Shown: positions 55,822-64,000, counted from the first letter of the stretch. The stretch is 64,000 nt of DNA from Idiomarina xiamenensis 10-D-4 (GCF_000299895.1 NZ_AMRG01000004.1:124001-188000); one strand, 5' to 3'. The notes: generated by a model not told the origin, from the letters alone. A program made the numbers and translations.

Positions 55822-57192
55822 ATGCCCGCGAGTTGGTTTGTCAGTAGCGCCGACGCCTGCCATCAGCATCAACCGGAGCGGCTTTGGCAGCAGGTACAAG
55901 CGCTTTACCAAGCATTACCAAAACATCCCGAAATTTGGCTTGCCCTGCATTATGATGGTGAGCAAGTACCGCTAGCGCAGCGCCAGCCATTGTTAACGCT
56001 ACTGTATAGCTTGCGTTTATCAATGGCGGCGAACTGGCATCCCAAGTATCAACAGTTGGCAGCGGTGGCTTGTCTTAGCGCGCTACTCAAACACGACCCT
56101 GACTATTGGCGCCAACGAGGCGTACAACATCCGTTGTGGTTGGCGGCGTTAGAACAAAGCCATACCCCTCCCGCTATCCGGCAACACCTGCGTTTGATAC
56201 TAGCGGTGGTGGTACAGCATCAACAGCAAACCCCACAACCACAATGGCGTTACTGGTGGCAGGCCGCCTTGCAGCAACCTCAGCGTGAAATTTGGCAATG
56301 GCTACAACAGCTCGCCGAGCAACAGTATTTTAGTTATGGCACGCCGCTGCAGCTAACCAATAAAGCGGGTAAAAGCCGGCGGTTCTGGCTCCTGAAGTGC
56401 AACGCGGACGCTTGTTTATTGGTCGATGAAGAGCATAAGCGCATGCAATTACCGACCTCGCGCTTGCTGGCTTTAAGCCAGCCGCATGATGCCCAAGCTG
56501 ACCCCGTTAGCCTGCGCCTTGACGACGCACAACTACAGCGTTTATCCAATACCAGCTATAGTCGTTACTGGCCAAAGCCGGAAAGTTTAAGCTGGCAAGC
56601 ACCAAAAACCATGCTGCGCGCTCTACGACGCTTCGCCGACGGCGATGGCGACGGCAAATCGTTGGCCGATACCCTACGTCGCTACCCGGCCTTAGCCGAA
56701 GCCTTGCGCCACAGTGCGAGCCACAGTAGCCAGCCCGGCTCGTCGTTACGCCCGGCCGCGCTGACCACGCAGCAGGCCTTGCTATGGTTGGGTCCGCAAC
56801 GCAGCGCTGCTCATCTTGCGATTGCCAGTCTGGAGCAACAGCTACAACGCCGACAGTTTCCGCTCAACCGCGATTTACAGCAACGGCAACAATTATTTGC
56901 CCATTGTTTGAGCTTACTATTGGCCCACACGCAACTGCAACTGGGCGTAAATAGTCGTTTGTTAAGTGCCTTGTTCTGTGCCGACTTACAGCGTCAAAGC
57001 GCATTGCTACGACACCCGCATTGGCCCCGCCAGGGGCTGATTCAACAATGGCATTGTAGTGGTTGGTTAGGGCTCGGTAGCGACGCTATCGACACCCGTT
57101 TTTCACGCCAATTGGCACAACGCTGGTTGCAACCCGACAGCGTACCACGGCTATTGAATGCCGCTGACTGGCAGCCGCAACAGGTGTGTTAA
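55822..57192 (+). CDS. Gln/Trp-rich protein, possible degenerate HDOD domain
   Basis: 456 residues, extreme in Gln, Leu and Trp, no TM and no signal peptide. A stretch at about residues 285-330 (SLADTLRRYPALAEALRHSA, then AALTTQQALLWLGPQRSAAHLAI) has the HDOD pattern (dP-x-L-x-x-x-L...aI-x-x-LG). The rest (residues 1-230) is helical with a PQRxxxQxWLQ-type repeat flavour and is not recognised. The frame stops at 57192, but the neighbouring frame continues to 57362 with the same composition (see next entry), so the C-terminus is probably frameshifted. No function assigned beyond a possible signalling scaffold. Confidence 0.6.
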   Translation: MPASWFVSSADACHQHQPERLWQQVQALYQALPKHPEIWLALHYDGEQVPLAQRQPLLTLLYSLRLSMAANWHPKYQQLAAVACLSALLKHDPDYWRQRGVQHPLWLAALEQSHTPPAIRQHLRLILAVVVQHQQQTPQPQWRYWWQAALQQPQREIWQWLQQLAEQQYFSYGTPLQLTNKAGKSRRFWLLKCNADACLLVDEEHKRMQLPTSRLLALSQPHDAQADPVSLRLDDAQLQRLSNTSYSRYWPKPESLSWQAPKTMLRALRRFADGDGDGKSLADTLRRYPALAEALRHSASHSSQPGSSLRPAALTTQQALLWLGPQRSAAHLAIASLEQQLQRRQFPLNRDLQQRQQLFAHCLSLLLAHTQLQLGVNSRLLSALFCADLQRQSALLRHPHWPRQGLIQQWHCSGWLGLGSDAIDTRFSRQLAQRWLQPDSVPRLLNAADWQPQQVC

Positions 57193-57362
57193 TCGCCGCC
57201 AGTGCCGCTGTTTGCTGGCTATTACAGAGCGATTGGCGTTGGCATAACGATGCGAAACAACAGTGGCAACAAGCACTGCAAAGTTGTCACTTGAACCCCG
57301 CGCAGTGGCAACAGTTGGCTCGCCGTGCGGCATTAGCGCAACAAACTTATTGCCCACTATAA
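57186..57362 (+). pseudogene. Frame-shifted C-terminal tail of the preceding gene
   Basis: From the GTG at 57186 an open frame of 58 codons (VLIAASAAVCWLLQSDWRWH ... QQWQQALQSCHLNPAQWQQL ... TYCPL) continues the Gln/Trp-rich style of the previous protein in the -1 frame. It overlaps the stop by 7 bases. It could be a small overlapping gene, but composition and lack of a ribosome-binding site favour a one-base loss near 57180. Confidence 0.5.
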
Positions 57363-57378
57363 TTTTCGCGAATACCCG

Positions 57379-57579
57379 CTATAGTACAAGTAATTGCCAC
57401 AGCCAAGCAGCCGCTACAACGCCACCTGCGCCGATCATCATCGCCATCAACTTGGCCGCGCCAGCGCCGCTTTCTGGTTCGCTTAGCTGAATCGTGGTAT
57501 AAATCCCAAGCGCTATGCGCTTAAGGTCGTCATAGAGCAGACCTAGCTCGCCTAGGCGATCGGACTGGTTAATAGCCAC
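57379..57579 (-). CDS. Possible small membrane protein
   Basis: 66 codons from GTG 57579: a polar N-terminus (INQSDRLGELGLLYDDLKRI) and one C-terminal TM (AAKLMAMMIGAGGVVAAAWL). The arrangement looks protein-like and fills an otherwise empty gap between two plus-strand genes, but the ribosome-binding site is weak and no family is recognised. Confidence 0.4.
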   Translation of the reverse strand: MAINQSDRLGELGLLYDDLKRIALGIYTTIQLSEPESGAGAAKLMAMMIGAGGVVAAAWLWQLLVL

Positions 57580-57617
57580 TCAGTAGCAACGTTGTTAGCA
57601 GCAAAAGGAACTCCTCA

Positions 57618-58628
57618 ATGAGCAAAAAAATCACCGTGATCCCCGGCGACGGTATCGGCCCGGACATCATTCAGTCGGCCTTACAAATTTTGGATAAAGC
57701 TGGCTGTGAGTTCGACTACGAAATGGTCGACGCGGGTCTGACTGCGCTAGAAAAAACCGGAGAACTGCTGCCTGCTGCGACGCTTGACGCCATTGCGCGT
57801 AACGGCGTGACGCTAAAAGGCCCATTAACCACGCCTGTAGGCGAAGGCTTTACCTCGATTAATGTCAGTCTGCGTAAGCAGTTCGGGTTGTATGCCAATG
57901 TCCGCCCGGTAACCTCATTCAAAGGCACTAAAGCGCGCTACGAAGATATCGACATTATTACCGTGCGCGAAAACACCGAAGGCATGTACTCTGGCTTAGG
58001 CCAGATCACCGCTGACGACGGTAGTTATGCCGAAGCCAAAAGCCGTATTACTCGCGCAGGTGCTGAGCGTATTGTGCGTTTTGCGTATGAATTGGCTAAG
58101 CGTGAGGGCCGTAAAAAAGTCACCGCGGTACACAAAGCCAACATTTTAAAGTCGACGTCGGGGCTGTTTTTAACGGTTGCCCGTGAAGTCGCCAAAGAGT
58201 ACCCAGAAATCGAATCAGCAGAGATGATCGTCGATGCTGCCTGCATGCGCTTGGTGATGAATCCGGAAGACTTTGATGTGATCGTCACCACCAACCTGTT
58301 CGGCGATATTTTATCGGATTTATGCGCTGGCTTGGTCGGCGGTTTAGGCATGGCGCCAGGCGCAAACATCGGTCAAGATTGCTCAATTTTCGAGGCGGTA
58401 CACGGCTCAGCCCCAGATATCGCCGGTAAGAATCTAGCCAACCCTAGCTCGGTGATCTTGGCTTCGATTCAAATGCTCGAATATTTAGAAATGCCCGAGC
58501 AAGCGGCGCGTATTCGCAGCGCATTAGCCGATGTTATCGCCAGCGGTGACCGCACCACCCGCGATTTGGGCGGTAGTCACGGCACCACCGACTTTACCCA
58601 AGCGGTTTTAGATCGGTTAGCCGATTAA
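57618..58628 (+). CDS. NAD-dependent isocitrate dehydrogenase
   Basis: TCA-cycle oxidative decarboxylation of isocitrate with NAD+. 336 residues, the short eukaryote-like (IDH3-type) class rather than the 415-residue NADP E. coli Icd. Seen: ITVIPGDGIGPDII, substrate loop TSINVSLRKQFGLYANVRP (Ser and Arg), ITVRENTEGMYSGLG, TAVHKANILK (Lys), the Asp-rich metal site NLFGDILSDL, and EAVHGSAPDIAGKN with the NAD-type Asp that follows. AAAGGAAC precedes the ATG. Confidence 0.95.
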   Translation: MSKKITVIPGDGIGPDIIQSALQILDKAGCEFDYEMVDAGLTALEKTGELLPAATLDAIARNGVTLKGPLTTPVGEGFTSINVSLRKQFGLYANVRPVTSFKGTKARYEDIDIITVRENTEGMYSGLGQITADDGSYAEAKSRITRAGAERIVRFAYELAKREGRKKVTAVHKANILKSTSGLFLTVAREVAKEYPEIESAEMIVDAACMRLVMNPEDFDVIVTTNLFGDILSDLCAGLVGGLGMAPGANIGQDCSIFEAVHGSAPDIAGKNLANPSSVILASIQMLEYLEMPEQAARIRSALADVIASGDRTTRDLGGSHGTTDFTQAVLDRLAD

Positions 58629-58645
58629 TCATCCTTGCCAACGCT

Positions 58646-58681
58646 AAAAAAACGGCTCAGATAACTGCTGAGCCGTTTTTT
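58646..58681. terminator. Bidirectional rho-independent terminator
   Basis: AACGGCTCAG (58651-58660) and CTGAGCCGTT (58668-58677), 7-base loop, with an A-run before and a T-run after. It serves the isocitrate dehydrogenase gene and the convergent rlmM. Confidence 0.92.
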
Positions 58682-58716
58682 ATTGCCGTTTTGAGGCGGT
58701 ACACGAATCAACAACG

Positions 58717-59781
58717 CTATAGCCAACGCACGTGGACAGTAATTTCTTCACGATCGTGATAAAGATGCTTGGCATTAATTTCAAAACGCCCGTGCCCGCC
58801 TTCGCTTAAATCATGTTGAATACGTTCAAGGTATTCTTCAACCGCCGCGTAACGCCGTTTCATCGGTAACTTCAGGTTAAAAATAGCCTCTTTACAATAA
58901 CCCTCAAGTAACCACGCGGTCATCAGTTCACCGACCCGAGCAGGCTTTTCGACCATATCGCAAACTAGCCAAGTGACGTTAAATTTCTTCGGACGATAAC
59001 GAAAGCCATCTTCTCTAACGTGCTTAACTTGTCCGGTTTCCATCAACGATTCTGCCATCGGCCCATTATCCACCGCCTCAACCATCATCCCACGACGCAC
59101 TAATTGATAGGTCCAACCGCCTGGCGCGGCACCCAAGTCAACGGCTTTTAAGCCCGACTGTAAGCGAGTGGCGTGTTCCTCGGCGGGTACAAATAGTGAA
59201 AAGGCCTCATCCAATTTGAGAGTGGACCGACTCGGTGCGTCAGACGGCGAACGTAGTCGCGGGATGCCCATCAACCATGGTGACTGGTTATAGCTATAAG
59301 AATAACCCAACAACACTTGCTGCTTATTGATAAACAACACGTGTAATGTGGGTCGATTGCTACTTTCTTTGTCGGTTAAGCACTGTTGTTTACGTAATGC
59401 TTGACGTAAAGGCACGGTGAATTTACGACAAAAAGTCGATAACTCACGACCTTCGTTAGTGTCAGCCGTTTCCACCCGTACACTACCCATCAATGGCAAT
59501 TCAGCACAAACCGCCAACATTGGGCTCACGCGATCGTGCTCGGGCAATTCGTTCAACTCATTCGCCACGACAAAAAACTGACGAGTAAAAATTAACGAAT
59601 TTAGCGCCAACTTGCGGCCTAAGTGATCAGCTTCCTCACTGGCACAGCGATACATCACATAGCCCGAATCCGGCTGTGTCTGACAGTAACCATAGACGCC
59701 CATAGCGGCGGTTTTTGCCTGTAATTCGGCGGCACAATCGCCCTCAAAGCCAGCCCGACAGTAGGCAACAATTCCGATCAT
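58717..59781 (-). CDS. rlmM: 23S rRNA 2'-O-ribose methyltransferase RlmM
   Basis: Methylates C2498 of 23S rRNA. 354 residues from ATG 59781, which overlaps the DUF423 stop (ATGA); the longer frame to 59862 lies inside that gene. N-terminal THUMP-like part (IVAYCRAGFEGDCAAEL) and RrmJ-fold MTase with SAM motif KAVDLGAAPGGWTYQLVRRG and catalytic Lys/Asp/Lys/Glu region (WLVCDMVEKP, FNLKLPMKRRY). Last gene of a five-gene coupled unit. Confidence 0.94.
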   Translation of the reverse strand: MIGIVAYCRAGFEGDCAAELQAKTAAMGVYGYCQTQPDSGYVMYRCASEEADHLGRKLALNSLIFTRQFFVVANELNELPEHDRVSPMLAVCAELPLMGSVRVETADTNEGRELSTFCRKFTVPLRQALRKQQCLTDKESSNRPTLHVLFINKQQVLLGYSYSYNQSPWLMGIPRLRSPSDAPSRSTLKLDEAFSLFVPAEEHATRLQSGLKAVDLGAAPGGWTYQLVRRGMMVEAVDNGPMAESLMETGQVKHVREDGFRYRPKKFNVTWLVCDMVEKPARVGELMTAWLLEGYCKEAIFNLKLPMKRRYAAVEEYLERIQHDLSEGGHGRFEINAKHLYHDREEITVHVRWL

Positions 59782-60146
59782 TGACGTACAACTCCTATCA
59801 GTAAACACAGCCAACCGGCCATAAAACATAACCCACCAAGTGGCGTTATCGGCCCAAACCACTTAATTCCGGTTAAGGCTAATGCGTATAAACTCCCGCT
59901 AAAAAAGACAATCCCGACGCTGAATAATATTGCCGCTAAAGACCACCAGCGGGTGGGCGCTTGCGCTGCCACGATGGCCACCGCTAATAACGCTAAGGTG
60001 TGATAAAACTGATAAGTTACACCGGTTTGGAACACCGCTAAACTGGCTTCGCTTAACCGACTTTTTAAGCCGTGCGCGGCAAATGCGCCTAGCGCCACCG
60101 CGGTTAAACCAAATACGCTGGCTAATGCCGCCATCCATTGATTCAT
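59778..60146 (-). CDS. ygdD: DUF423 membrane protein (YgdD)
   Basis: 122 residues, four TM segments. Family marks: GLTAVALGAFAAHGLKSRLS, FQTGVTYQFYHTLALL, FFSGSLYALALTG, ITPLGGLCFMAGW. TAGGAG precedes the ATG at 60146, whose ATGA overlaps the hydrolase stop. The same gcvA-ygdD-rlmM neighbourhood is found in E. coli. Function unknown. Confidence 0.92.
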   Translation of the reverse strand: MNQWMAALASVFGLTAVALGAFAAHGLKSRLSEASLAVFQTGVTYQFYHTLALLAVAIVAAQAPTRWWSLAAILFSVGIVFFSGSLYALALTGIKWFGPITPLGGLCFMAGWLCLLIGVVRQ

Positions 60147-60793
60147 GTCTGTGCTCCTATCCAAGTCGCTAACCGTTGCACGGTATCTTGCCAATATTCG
60201 GCAGCGCTATAGCCGCTACGCTTCAACGGTACTAATGAATGATCGGCATCTGCCAACCACTGTATTTGCAAGTTATCCGGCAACTGTTGCTGTACCAACC
60301 AAGCCGGCTGACAAAAGTTGTCACGCTGCCCTTGTATGATCAAATTAGCCGCTCGCTGATTAAAACACTCGGGCAAACGCGAACGCTGCGGTTTTCCCGG
60401 TGGATGAAACGGAAACCCTAAACCAATGGCGGCTTTGGCCTGTAGCGCATCGGCGCAGCGAAAAGCCACTCGCGCGCCCATCGACTTGCCGAGCAAAAAG
60501 AGCGGTTTATGCTTGTCGTCGCTGGCACGTAACTGCACGACAAGCTGCTGCAATGCTAAATCCAGTTGCGGCGCAGGGTTAGGCGGTCGTTTCCGCCCTT
60601 GCTGCTTAGCCTGCTGCATGTAGGGAAAATCAAACCGCACCAGTTGACAATCGTGCGCGGCTAAGCCCGTTGCAATACATTGCATAAACTCGCTGCGACT
60701 GTCAGCCCCAGCACCATGCATAAATACCACTAAGCGACGACCAGTGGGGTTATCGACGATCACATCGTCTGCTAAAGATAATTCAGGCATCAT
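60143..60793 (-). CDS. Alpha/beta-hydrolase (KANSL3/TEX30-like)
   Basis: 216 residues. Seen: FMHGAGADSRSEFM (oxyanion region), VRFDFPYMQQAKQQGRKRPPNP, nucleophile GKSMGARVAF, late Asp/His in GQRDNF and DADHSLVP. This matches bacterial TEX30/KANL3 homologues, soluble hydrolases of unknown substrate. Overlaps gcvA upstream and ygdD downstream by 4 bases each. Confidence 0.88.
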   Translation of the reverse strand: MMPELSLADDVIVDNPTGRRLVVFMHGAGADSRSEFMQCIATGLAAHDCQLVRFDFPYMQQAKQQGRKRPPNPAPQLDLALQQLVVQLRASDDKHKPLFLLGKSMGARVAFRCADALQAKAAIGLGFPFHPPGKPQRSRLPECFNQRAANLIIQGQRDNFCQPAWLVQQQLPDNLQIQWLADADHSLVPLKRSGYSAAEYWQDTVQRLATWIGAQT

Positions 60794-61704
60794 AAGGAAA
60801 ACTGGTCTTCTTCTTCATCGACAATGGCCAACAACCATTGACGAAAGGTGGCGATTTTACCGATTTCAGCCTGACTGTCACGACAAACCAAATAAAAAGC
60901 CTTTTTTCGTGGTAATGCTTCGGGAAAAACTCGAATCAAATGACCCGCATCAATTTCTGGTTTAACCAAAACATTATTGGCCAAAGCGATGCCCTGACCG
61001 TGCACCGCCGCTTTTAACGCCAAACTGGAATGGCTGAAAATAGGTCCGTTATCGCCTTTATCTTTATCGATACCCACTAGTTTAAACCAATCTTTCCAAG
61101 CGTTGCGGGTCTCGTCATGCAGTAACGTATGTTGCAGCAAGTCAGCCGGTTGCCGTAACGGCTTCGGGCCATGCAACAGTAATGGAGAGCAAACCGGTAG
61201 CAAATATTCGTTATGTAATTTGTAGGCGGTGACACCAGGCCAGCGACCATCACCGTAATAAATGGCCACATCGACGTCATCGCTGAGCGAACCGTCGATT
61301 TCGTCGACCGCTTTAATACGTACATCAATATCGGGGTAAGCGTCACGAAACCGGCTCAGGCGTGGCACAAACCAGAGGATAGCAAAACTGGGCGGCAACG
61401 AAATGGTCAGCGAACCCTGTTCGGTTGCTAACAACAGTTTATCGGTGGCTTGCAACAACTGATCAAAAATGGCTTTCAAATCCAGATAATACGACTGCCC
61501 CGCCTCGGTCAGTAATAAAGCACGATTGCGCCGAATAAAAAGCTTAATGCCGAGGTGTTCCTCCAACCCTTTAACCTGATGGCTGACCGCCGCCTGAGTG
61601 ACAAATAGCTCTTCGGCTGCGCGGGTAAAACTAAGGTGCCGGGCGGCCGCTTCAAACGCCTTTAACGCATTTAATGGCGGTAGCTTGCGCATCGCTGAAC
61701 GCAT
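60790..61704 (-). CDS. gcvA: LysR-type regulator GcvA
   Basis: Transcription factor that activates the glycine cleavage operon with glycine in E. coli. 304 residues with the GcvA-specific start LPPLNALKAFEAAARHLSFT, helix-turn-helix AAEELFVTQAAVSHQVKGLE, and effector domain with DVDVAIYYGDGRWPG, LLPVCSPLL and a C-terminal DSQAEIGKIATFRQWL. Start at ATG 61704 (just after the upstream stop) or ATG 61692. It shares transcription with four other genes here. Confidence 0.92.
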   Translation of the reverse strand: MRSAMRKLPPLNALKAFEAAARHLSFTRAAEELFVTQAAVSHQVKGLEEHLGIKLFIRRNRALLLTEAGQSYYLDLKAIFDQLLQATDKLLLATEQGSLTISLPPSFAILWFVPRLSRFRDAYPDIDVRIKAVDEIDGSLSDDVDVAIYYGDGRWPGVTAYKLHNEYLLPVCSPLLLHGPKPLRQPADLLQHTLLHDETRNAWKDWFKLVGIDKDKGDNGPIFSHSSLALKAAVHGQGIALANNVLVKPEIDAGHLIRVFPEALPRKKAFYLVCRDSQAEIGKIATFRQWLLAIVDEEEDQFSL

Positions 61705-62165
61705 TATTGGCGCCCCATGCTGGCGGCAAATTTATTCAATGCATCGATGTATTGCTCGCGCTTTAAGTGCGCCGCAAAATGTTCCAGCAAGGCCCGCTGT
61801 TCGGTCATTAATAGCGACACCCGCCAGCGCCGAGAAGCGCCGTCGCTTTGCCGCTCGTATAGCTCAAACGCCACCCACAGTGGGTTAAACGTCACGCGCT
61901 CGAGTTGTGACCACGGCATCGAATGCACCGCTAACCAACGTTTTTTTATTTGCAGTCGGTGCTGCGACAAACTCACCCGCGAGCACCAAATTTCGGCGCT
62001 TAACCAAACCGTTAATAACGTGGTGGGTAATATAATGACAGCCAATAATAGGCCGCTGAACAGGTCTTGTGGCGGTAACCACCAAGCAAAAGCCAGCATT
62101 GCCAGTAGCAACACCCAGCTACAAATGGGTAACAGACGTGTTACGCCCGCGTAGCGCATGATCAT
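61704..62165 (-). CDS. Small membrane protein with PH-like domain
   Basis: 153 residues: two N-terminal TM segments (about 11-30 and 37-57) followed by a beta-rich domain (SLSQHRLQIKKRWLAVHSMPWSQLERV ... GASRRWRVSLLM) resembling bacterial PH-like (YcxB-type) domains, then an amphipathic helix. First gene of the gcvA unit. The family is not recognised with certainty; no function assigned. Confidence 0.75.
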   Translation of the reverse strand: MIMRYAGVTRLLPICSWVLLLAMLAFAWWLPPQDLFSGLLLAVIILPTTLLTVWLSAEIWCSRVSLSQHRLQIKKRWLAVHSMPWSQLERVTFNPLWVAFELYERQSDGASRRWRVSLLMTEQRALLEHFAAHLKREQYIDALNKFAASMGRQ

Positions 62166-62228
62166 GGTCAGTCCTTGTTCGAATTATATGACCGCAAACG
62201 ATTGGCTGACACTATAACAGCAGACATG

Positions 62229-62264
62229 AAAAAACGCACAAGCCGCGACACGGATTGTGCGTTT
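62229..62264 (-). terminator. Terminator after the SDR gene
   Basis: Arms AAACGCACAA (62232-62241) and TTGTGCGTTT (62255-62264), 13-base loop containing an inner CCG/CGG. On the minus strand it ends in a run of six T. Confidence 0.85.
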
Positions 62265-62297
62265 ATGTTGGACTTTACGCTTAAGCCGACGTGCGAA

Positions 62298-63062
62298 CTA
62301 TAAGCGCACACCACCGTCGATTTCTACCACGCGGCCGCTAAAGAAATCATTTTCCATGATGTATTGTGCGGTTTGCGCAATCTCGTCGGGTTGTCCCCAA
62401 CGGCGTAACGGCACCATCGCTAAGGCTCGTTCCACCGCTTCGGGTTTCATCGCTTGCGTCATCGGCGTTTCGATAAAGCCCGGCGCAATAGCTCCGCAGC
62501 GAATACCGTAACGGCCCAATTCACGCGCCCAAGTGACCGTCATTGCGACCACACCGGCCTTAGTAGCGGCATAATTGGTTTGGCCGATATTACCCGCTCG
62601 CGCGACACTTGAAATGTTGATGATCAAGCCTTTAGTACCCGCTTGAACCATTTGTGCCGCGGCTTCACGGCCACACAAGAAAGTCCCGGTCAGGTTGACG
62701 TCCAGCACTGACTGGAATTGTTGTAACGGCATCTTCGCTTTGAGTTCGCCGTCTTTGTATTTCAACAATAAACCATCACGCAGAATACCGGCGTTGTTGA
62801 TCAGCACATGAATGGCGCCAAAATCCTGTTGAATATCGGCAAACACTTGCTCGACTGCCGCTTCTTCGGTGATGTTAGCCTGGTAACCCTGAACCCGTTG
62901 CGCACCTAAATCGGCACAAGCTTGCTGTGCTTCGCTGAGGGTTTCCGGATTCATATCGATCAACGCTAATTGCGCGCCCTGACGAGCAAAACGCTCGGCC
63001 ATAGCACGACCTAAGCCTTGTGCGCCACCGGTAATAACAATGACACTGCCTGCTACTTGCAT
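62298..63062 (-). CDS. Short-chain dehydrogenase/reductase (FabG-like)
   Basis: 254 residues, classical SDR. TGGAQGLG (cofactor loop), NNAG, Ser in NISSVARAGN, YAATK (catalytic Tyr and Lys), PGFIETPM. LIDMNPE after the loop favours NAD. Probably a 3-oxoacyl-ACP or 3-hydroxyacyl-CoA reductase. It is 55 bases downstream of mmsB on the same strand, so it may act in branched-chain or fatty-acid degradation (inference). Confidence 0.88.
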   Translation of the reverse strand: MQVAGSVIVITGGAQGLGRAMAERFARQGAQLALIDMNPETLSEAQQACADLGAQRVQGYQANITEEAAVEQVFADIQQDFGAIHVLINNAGILRDGLLLKYKDGELKAKMPLQQFQSVLDVNLTGTFLCGREAAAQMVQAGTKGLIINISSVARAGNIGQTNYAATKAGVVAMTVTWARELGRYGIRCGAIAPGFIETPMTQAMKPEAVERALAMVPLRRWGQPDEIAQTAQYIMENDFFSGRVVEIDGGVRL

Positions 63063-63117
63063 AATAAGTTATCCGTTAATTGATGCATTAAATGTCGTTT
63101 TTTAAGTCAACCTGCGG

Positions 63118-64000
63118 TTAAGACTGCTGTGGTTTGACGTAATTAAAAATACTGGAGAAATCTTGGCGGCCATGGCCTAACTGTGACCAACTCTGATACA
63201 GGTTACGCGTTAACGCGCCCATTGGCGTTGCGGCACCGCTAGCTAAAGCCGCTTGCTGCGCTAAGCCGAGATCCTTGGCCATCAAATCGACCATAAAACC
63301 GCCCTGATAATCGTTGCTAGAAGGTACGTTATCCATCACTCCAGGCGCCGGGTTGTAGACCTCTAAGGTCCAGTTACGACCCGAGCTTTGCAACATGATA
63401 TCACTTAATACTTTGCTATCGAGACCGTTAGCACGGCCCAGTTGTAAGGCCTCAGCGGTACCCACCATCAGTACCGACAACAGCATATTGTTACAGATTT
63501 TTGCTATTTGCCCAGCACCAATATCCCCCGCACGGAAGACATTTTTGCCCATGTCGTTAAGCACTTGGCGGGCTTCGTCAACATCATCTTCGGCGCCGCC
63601 GCAGATGAATGTTAGGGTACCGGCTTTGGCGCCACCGACGCCACCTGAGACCGGTGCATCGATAAAGCGAATACCGGCCTCGCGCAAGCTCTCACCGACG
63701 CTGATGGCGACTTCTGAAGCAATGGTACTGCAATCAATGACTAGCGTACCTTTAGCCAAGACCTCGCGTAAGCCCTGTTCGCCAAGATAAACCTGCTGTA
63801 CGTGCTTGTTCGCCGGTAACATAGAAATCACGAATTGTGCATCCTTGACCGCCGTAGCGGCGCTAGTGGCGGTGCCACAGCCATTCGCTTGTGCCTGCTC
63901 CAGCGCCGCGGCCGACAAATCAAAGACCGTCACCTGATGACCTGCGGCGGCTAAATTAGCCGCCATCGGGCCGCCCATATTTCCTAAACCAATAAAAGCG
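63118..64000 (-). CDS. mmsB: 3-hydroxyisobutyrate dehydrogenase (5' end outside window)
   Basis: Valine catabolism: oxidises 3-hydroxyisobutyrate to methylmalonate semialdehyde with NAD+. The frame is open to the window edge; the last codons (AFIGLGNMGGPMAANLAAAGH) are the start of the Rossmann fold, so only a few N-terminal residues are missing. Seen: DAPVSGGVGGAKAGTLTFICGG, Lys in GAGQIAKICNNMLL, KDLGLAQQAA. An internal Met at 63978 is not the start. Confidence 0.92.
   Translation of the reverse strand, partial: AFIGLGNMGGPMAANLAAAGHQVTVFDLSAAALEQAQANGCGTATSAATAVKDAQFVISMLPANKHVQQVYLGEQGLREVLAKGTLVIDCSTIASEVAISVGESLREAGIRFIDAPVSGGVGGAKAGTLTFICGGAEDDVDEARQVLNDMGKNVFRAGDIGAGQIAKICNNMLLSVLMVGTAEALQLGRANGLDSKVLSDIMLQSSGRNWTLEVYNPAPGVMDNVPSSNDYQGGFMVDLMAKDLGLAQQAALASGAATPMGALTRNLYQSWSQLGHGRQDFSSIFNYVKPQQS

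Noticed and set aside
60145-60623. Short plus-strand frames over the TEX30-like hydrolase gene
   Set aside because: Overlap a clear coding gene, Cys/Arg/Ser-rich as expected for antisense reading.
1-64000. Genomic island, prophage or CRISPR
   Set aside because: No integrase other than XerD, no transposase, no phage genes, no spaced direct repeats, and gene order is mostly conserved.

Overview
The window is ordinary bacterial chromosome from a gammaproteobacterium, most likely a marine member of the Alteromonadales or a close relative. Three conserved E. coli-like blocks support this: xerD-dsbC-recJ-prfB-lysS; dapD-glnD-map/rpsB-tsf/pyrH-frr-uppS-cdsA-dxr-rseP-bamA-skp-lpxD-fabZ-lpxA-lpxB; and truC-yqcC ... 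syd-queF ... ppnN. Families typical of Alteromonadales and Vibrionales occur as well (DUF3192, DUF3549, DUF3301, a TPR response regulator). Genus cannot be fixed from the sequence alone. No phage, insertion sequence or CRISPR array was seen. There is one tRNA gene (Tyr).

Layout. 0-4.6 kb: sdhE diverging from ygfZ-slyD, then a lipoprotein, csaA, an NRAMP-like transporter with an altered metal site, and a short MGMT-like protein with Trp at the usual active-site Cys. 4.9-8.3 kb: a two-gene unit that is the most unusual item in the window. It has a flippase-like (LPG synthase TM) membrane protein and a membrane-anchored fusion of a metallophosphoesterase fold, which has lost its metal ligands, to a GT4 lipid-type glycosyltransferase. 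8.3-20.8 kb: rraB-like, an S10 peptidase, malic enzyme, then lysS, prfB (with the programmed +1 frameshift), recJ, dsbC, xerD, tRNA-Tyr, a frameshifted quinone oxidoreductase and a GNAT. 21-25 kb: a TPR response regulator, pirin, glutathionyl-hydroquinone reductase and a Pat-like acetyltransferase.

25-43.8 kb is the cell-envelope and translation core: lipid A (lpxB, lpxA, lpxD), fabZ, outer-membrane assembly (bamA, skp), the sigma-E protease rseP, isoprenoid, phospholipid and undecaprenyl synthesis (dxr, cdsA, uppS), ribosome and translation genes (frr, tsf, rpsB, map), pyrH, nitrogen signalling (glnD) and lysine/peptidoglycan precursor synthesis (dapD). The rpsB leader carries a stem-loop consistent with S2 autoregulation.

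43.8-64 kb: truC-yqcC, DUF3549-DUF3301, a hairpin-rich intergenic stretch of about 275 bp, DUF962 and a GNAT, a DUF3192 lipoprotein, syd, queF, an M61 peptidase, a diguanylate cyclase, ppnN, a second DUF3192 protein and a Gln-rich possible HDOD protein with a frameshifted tail. These are followed by NAD-isocitrate dehydrogenase, a five-gene unit of mostly 4-base overlaps (PH-like membrane protein, gcvA, alpha/beta hydrolase, DUF423, rlmM), an SDR and mmsB, which runs off the right edge. Several starts were moved from the longest reading frame to internal ATG, GTG or TTG codons that have a ribosome-binding site or a 4-base coupling overlap.
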